Below are positions 63,417 through 64,000 of a stretch of DNA of 64,000 nt, piece by piece. A model generated the notes under the pieces. The model had not been told where the DNA came from. It ran no database searches and saw only the letters and a list, made by a program, of their open reading frames with translations. Numbering within the stretch: the stretch's first letter is position 1; each line of letters starts with the position of its first letter. Source of the stretch: Paraflavitalea devenefica (GTDB taxonomy: Bacteria > Bacteroidota > Bacteroidia > Chitinophagales > Chitinophagaceae); NCBI RefSeq assembly GCF_011759375.1, contig NZ_JAARML010000001.1, positions 558,001-622,000 on the forward strand. The letters run 5' to 3'. The position numbers and the translations under genes were made by a program.

Positions 63417-64000
63417 TTAAAATCTGAATTGCAGCCGGCAGGTAAAAATATCAGCGTCCATATTGGATGCAAAATCAGGCAAAGCATTCTTTTCAGCCTT
63501 CACCACATCATACCACAACATCAATTTCAGGTGGTCATTAAAATAATAATTATACCCAAAGCTCCAGGTATCATAACGGAGGTTGGCAGCTGTAACATTA
63601 CTGCCGGCTCCCCCGATCTCACTGCCTTTTACAGCAGTATTCGGATCATACCAGTCATACTTCACACCTACCTGGTGCTTTTTGTTAACGATATGTTGCA
63701 GAAAATAAAAGAAAGCGCCGTCAAACTTCCTTATATAATAAGGAGCGGTCAGTAATAAACCAGGCGTTTCCGTTTCATTGGCAGTAGCCGTTTGTGTGCC
63801 CCACCAGTATTCACCCCGTAATTCGGTATTGCCCCAGGCATGTTTCAGCTTCCATTGCATATCTATCCCGCGGTATTCACGGGGCGCCTTACCGTAAAGG
63901 TTACCTTCCGAAGAATCTACCACAAACGCCTTCTGGCCATTGTGGCTATCCATATTATATACGTACTTCGTATTTTGAATAAACCCACCCTGCAGCAGCG
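63417..64000 (-). CDS. Outer-membrane porin (OprP/OprO-like), 5' end beyond window
   Basis: The C-terminal 194 residues of a beta-barrel protein. The frame is open to the window edge, so the gene continues. Alternating aromatic strands (YDTWSFGYNYYFNDHLKLMLWYDVVK) and a terminal Phe in RLQFRF fit a porin; the GIDMQWK and YDWYDPN pattern resembles the phosphate-selective porin family of Bacteroidota. Specificity cannot be judged from this part. Confidence 0.75.
   Translation of the reverse strand, partial: LLQGGFIQNTKYVYNMDSHNGQKAFVVDSSEGNLYGKAPREYRGIDMQWKLKHAWGNTELRGEYWWGTQTATANETETPGLLLTAPYYIRKFDGAFFYFLQHIVNKKHQVGVKYDWYDPNTAVKGSEIGGAGSNVTAANLRYDTWSFGYNYYFNDHLKLMLWYDVVKAEKNALPDFASNMDADIFTCRLQFRF

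Overview
The window looks like chromosome of a Bacteroidota bacterium, most likely family Chitinophagaceae. The evidence is the set of genes: SusC/SusD pairs, type IX secretion C-terminal signals, GldF/GldG gliding ABC components, a MurF-alanine racemase fusion, BlaI/M56 pairs and many lipoproteins. A TAnnTTTG promoter -7 box also lies just upstream of many start codons. I see no tRNA, rRNA, CRISPR array or insertion sequence. No organism name was supplied and the taxonomic call is inference.

Layout, left to right. 1-3.5 kb: end of a secreted T9SS protein and a large lipoprotein. 3.6-10.4 kb: lspA, murF-alr, terC, gldG, gldF. 10.4-12.8 kb: a repeat-rich non-coding stretch, then a BlaI repressor and an M56 sensor peptidase that carries an unusual C-terminal cytochrome c domain. 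13-20 kb: housekeeping genes (cysteine desulfurase, methylmalonyl-CoA epimerase, arfB, dtd, a MazG-like protein, glyS) plus a di-haem peroxidase/MbnP pair. 20-27 kb: a ferredoxin reductase with a possible leader-peptide attenuator, mfd, a TPR protein, a T9SS protein and a set of hairpin-containing repeats. 27.5-31.8 kb: the ATP synthase operon atpB-E-F-H-A without atpG. 31.8-38.7 kb: a nucleotidyltransferase pair, an ABC exporter, a possible caspase-like protein and a PhoB/PhoR-type two-component system.

41.1-51.7 kb is the most interesting block. It is a SusC/SusD outer-membrane import pair followed by a tightly packed set of phosphonate-type catabolic genes: alkaline-phosphatase-superfamily enzyme, PhnZ-like HD oxygenase, PhnX-like phosphonatase, MFS-like transporter and FAD oxidoreductase. 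An XRE-cupin regulator precedes it, and a perfect 14-bp inverted repeat lies in the susC promoter region. It reads as a polysaccharide-utilisation-locus layout used for a phosphonate-bearing macromolecule or lipid. That interpretation is inference.

51.8-57.6 kb is accessory. It holds a metallophosphoesterase/glycosyltransferase pair, small hypothetical genes, three copies of a minus-strand hairpin element that may be small RNAs, and a decayed YD-repeat/RHS-type gene next to an intact lipoprotein. 57.6-64 kb holds a transglutaminase-like secreted protein and then a TonB-dependent receptor, lipoprotein and porin cluster. Pho-box-like 11-bp direct repeats lie upstream of the receptor, so the PhoB/PhoR-type pair in this window is a candidate regulator.
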